Shown piece after piece: positions 23,055-23,218 of a DNA stretch of 23,218 bases. The notes below the pieces were generated by a model. The model ran no database searches, had not been told where the DNA came from, and worked only from the letters and a program-made list of their open reading frames with translations. Every line of letters starts with the position of its first letter. Position 1 is the first letter of the stretch. The position numbers and the translations under genes were made by a program. The DNA is from Lacustribacter sp964460315 (GTDB lineage Bacteria; Pseudomonadota; Gammaproteobacteria; Burkholderiales; Burkholderiaceae_A): assembly GCA_964460315.1 (NCBI GenBank), contig CAYWPQ010000023.1, forward strand, positions 1 through 23,218. Reading direction: 5' to 3'.

Positions 23055-23218
23055 ATGAATAGCAAAAAAAGAGCTTCACAAAGCTTTGGTTTAAAGCCGC
23101 TTGCTGTTGCGGTGGTTCTAGCATCTGCTGCGGCAACACCGGCCATGGCACAAAGTGGTGCAAGCACGGGTGTATCCAGCCTGATCTCGGGTGACTACAC
23201 CAAGTTCGGTGGCTATGT
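23055..23218 (+). CDS. Exported, probably outer-membrane protein (N-terminal 54 residues only)
   Basis: Only the first 54 residues are in the window. They show a clear Sec signal peptide: basic n-region MNSKKRASQ, hydrophobic LAVAVVLASAA and cleavage after AMA (residues 30-32). The mature part begins QSGASTGVSSLISGDYTKFGGYV. The ending YTKFGGYV resembles the first beta-strand of porin-like barrels such as the DcaP type, and DUF1302-type outer-membrane proteins are common beside MMPL and Ycf48-like genes, so either family is possible. Last gene seen of the sigma-54 operon; frame open to the window edge. Family call is weak, export is well supported. Confidence 0.7.
   Translation, partial: MNSKKRASQSFGLKPLAVAVVLASAAATPAMAQSGASTGVSSLISGDYTKFGGY

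Overview
The window carries proteobacterial DNA, most likely from a betaproteobacterium of the Burkholderiales. That assignment is inferred from the look of the CysB-type regulator, PanB, Sco and MnmC-type proteins, moderately GC-rich coding sequence, very tight ATGA-type gene overlaps and a sigma-54 promoter; no rRNA or other marker confirms it. I saw no tRNA, rRNA, CRISPR array, insertion sequence or phage gene.

Left part (1-4.95 kb), general functions: on the minus strand a Sco/SenC copper-chaperone lipoprotein is followed by a two-domain ChrA chromate transporter that runs off the left edge. Divergently, after only 8 bp, come a free-standing MnmC FAD oxidoreductase domain, a CysB-type LysR regulator and panB (pantothenate synthesis), closed by a rho-independent terminator at about 4972-5004.

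Middle part (5.0-13.2 kb), accessory catabolism: a metallo-beta-lactamase-fold hydrolase (minus), then a divergent pair of plus-strand genes encoding a SAM methyltransferase and an unrecognised 115-residue helical protein. Facing them is a minus-strand operon read from the right: PrpR-type sigma-54 activator, ACMSD-like amidohydrolase lacking several metal ligands, acyl-CoA ligase and nitrilase. These four genes overlap or nearly abut.

The 303-bp gap between the activator and the right-hand operon is a textbook sigma-54 control region: a perfect 12-bp inverted repeat (13303-13336) flanked by phased half-sites, a perfect IHF consensus (13412-13424) and a perfect -24/-12 promoter (13442-13459).

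Right part (13.49 kb to the end): one sigma-54-driven operon encoding a CaiB-type CoA-transferase, HyuA- and HyuB-type subunits (ATP-dependent hydantoinase/ketone carboxylase family), an HMG-CoA-lyase-family enzyme, a membrane-anchored Ycf48/BNR repeat protein, an RND/MMPL transporter and the start of an exported protein, probably an outer-membrane barrel. My reading is an inducible pathway for a hydrophobic carboxylic or ketone-type compound: envelope proteins handle the substrate, a HyuAB step carboxylates or ring-opens it using ATP, CoA is attached by the transferase or ligase, and a lyase cleaves C-C. The substrate cannot be read from the sequence, and I do not recognise this exact gene set as a described pathway.
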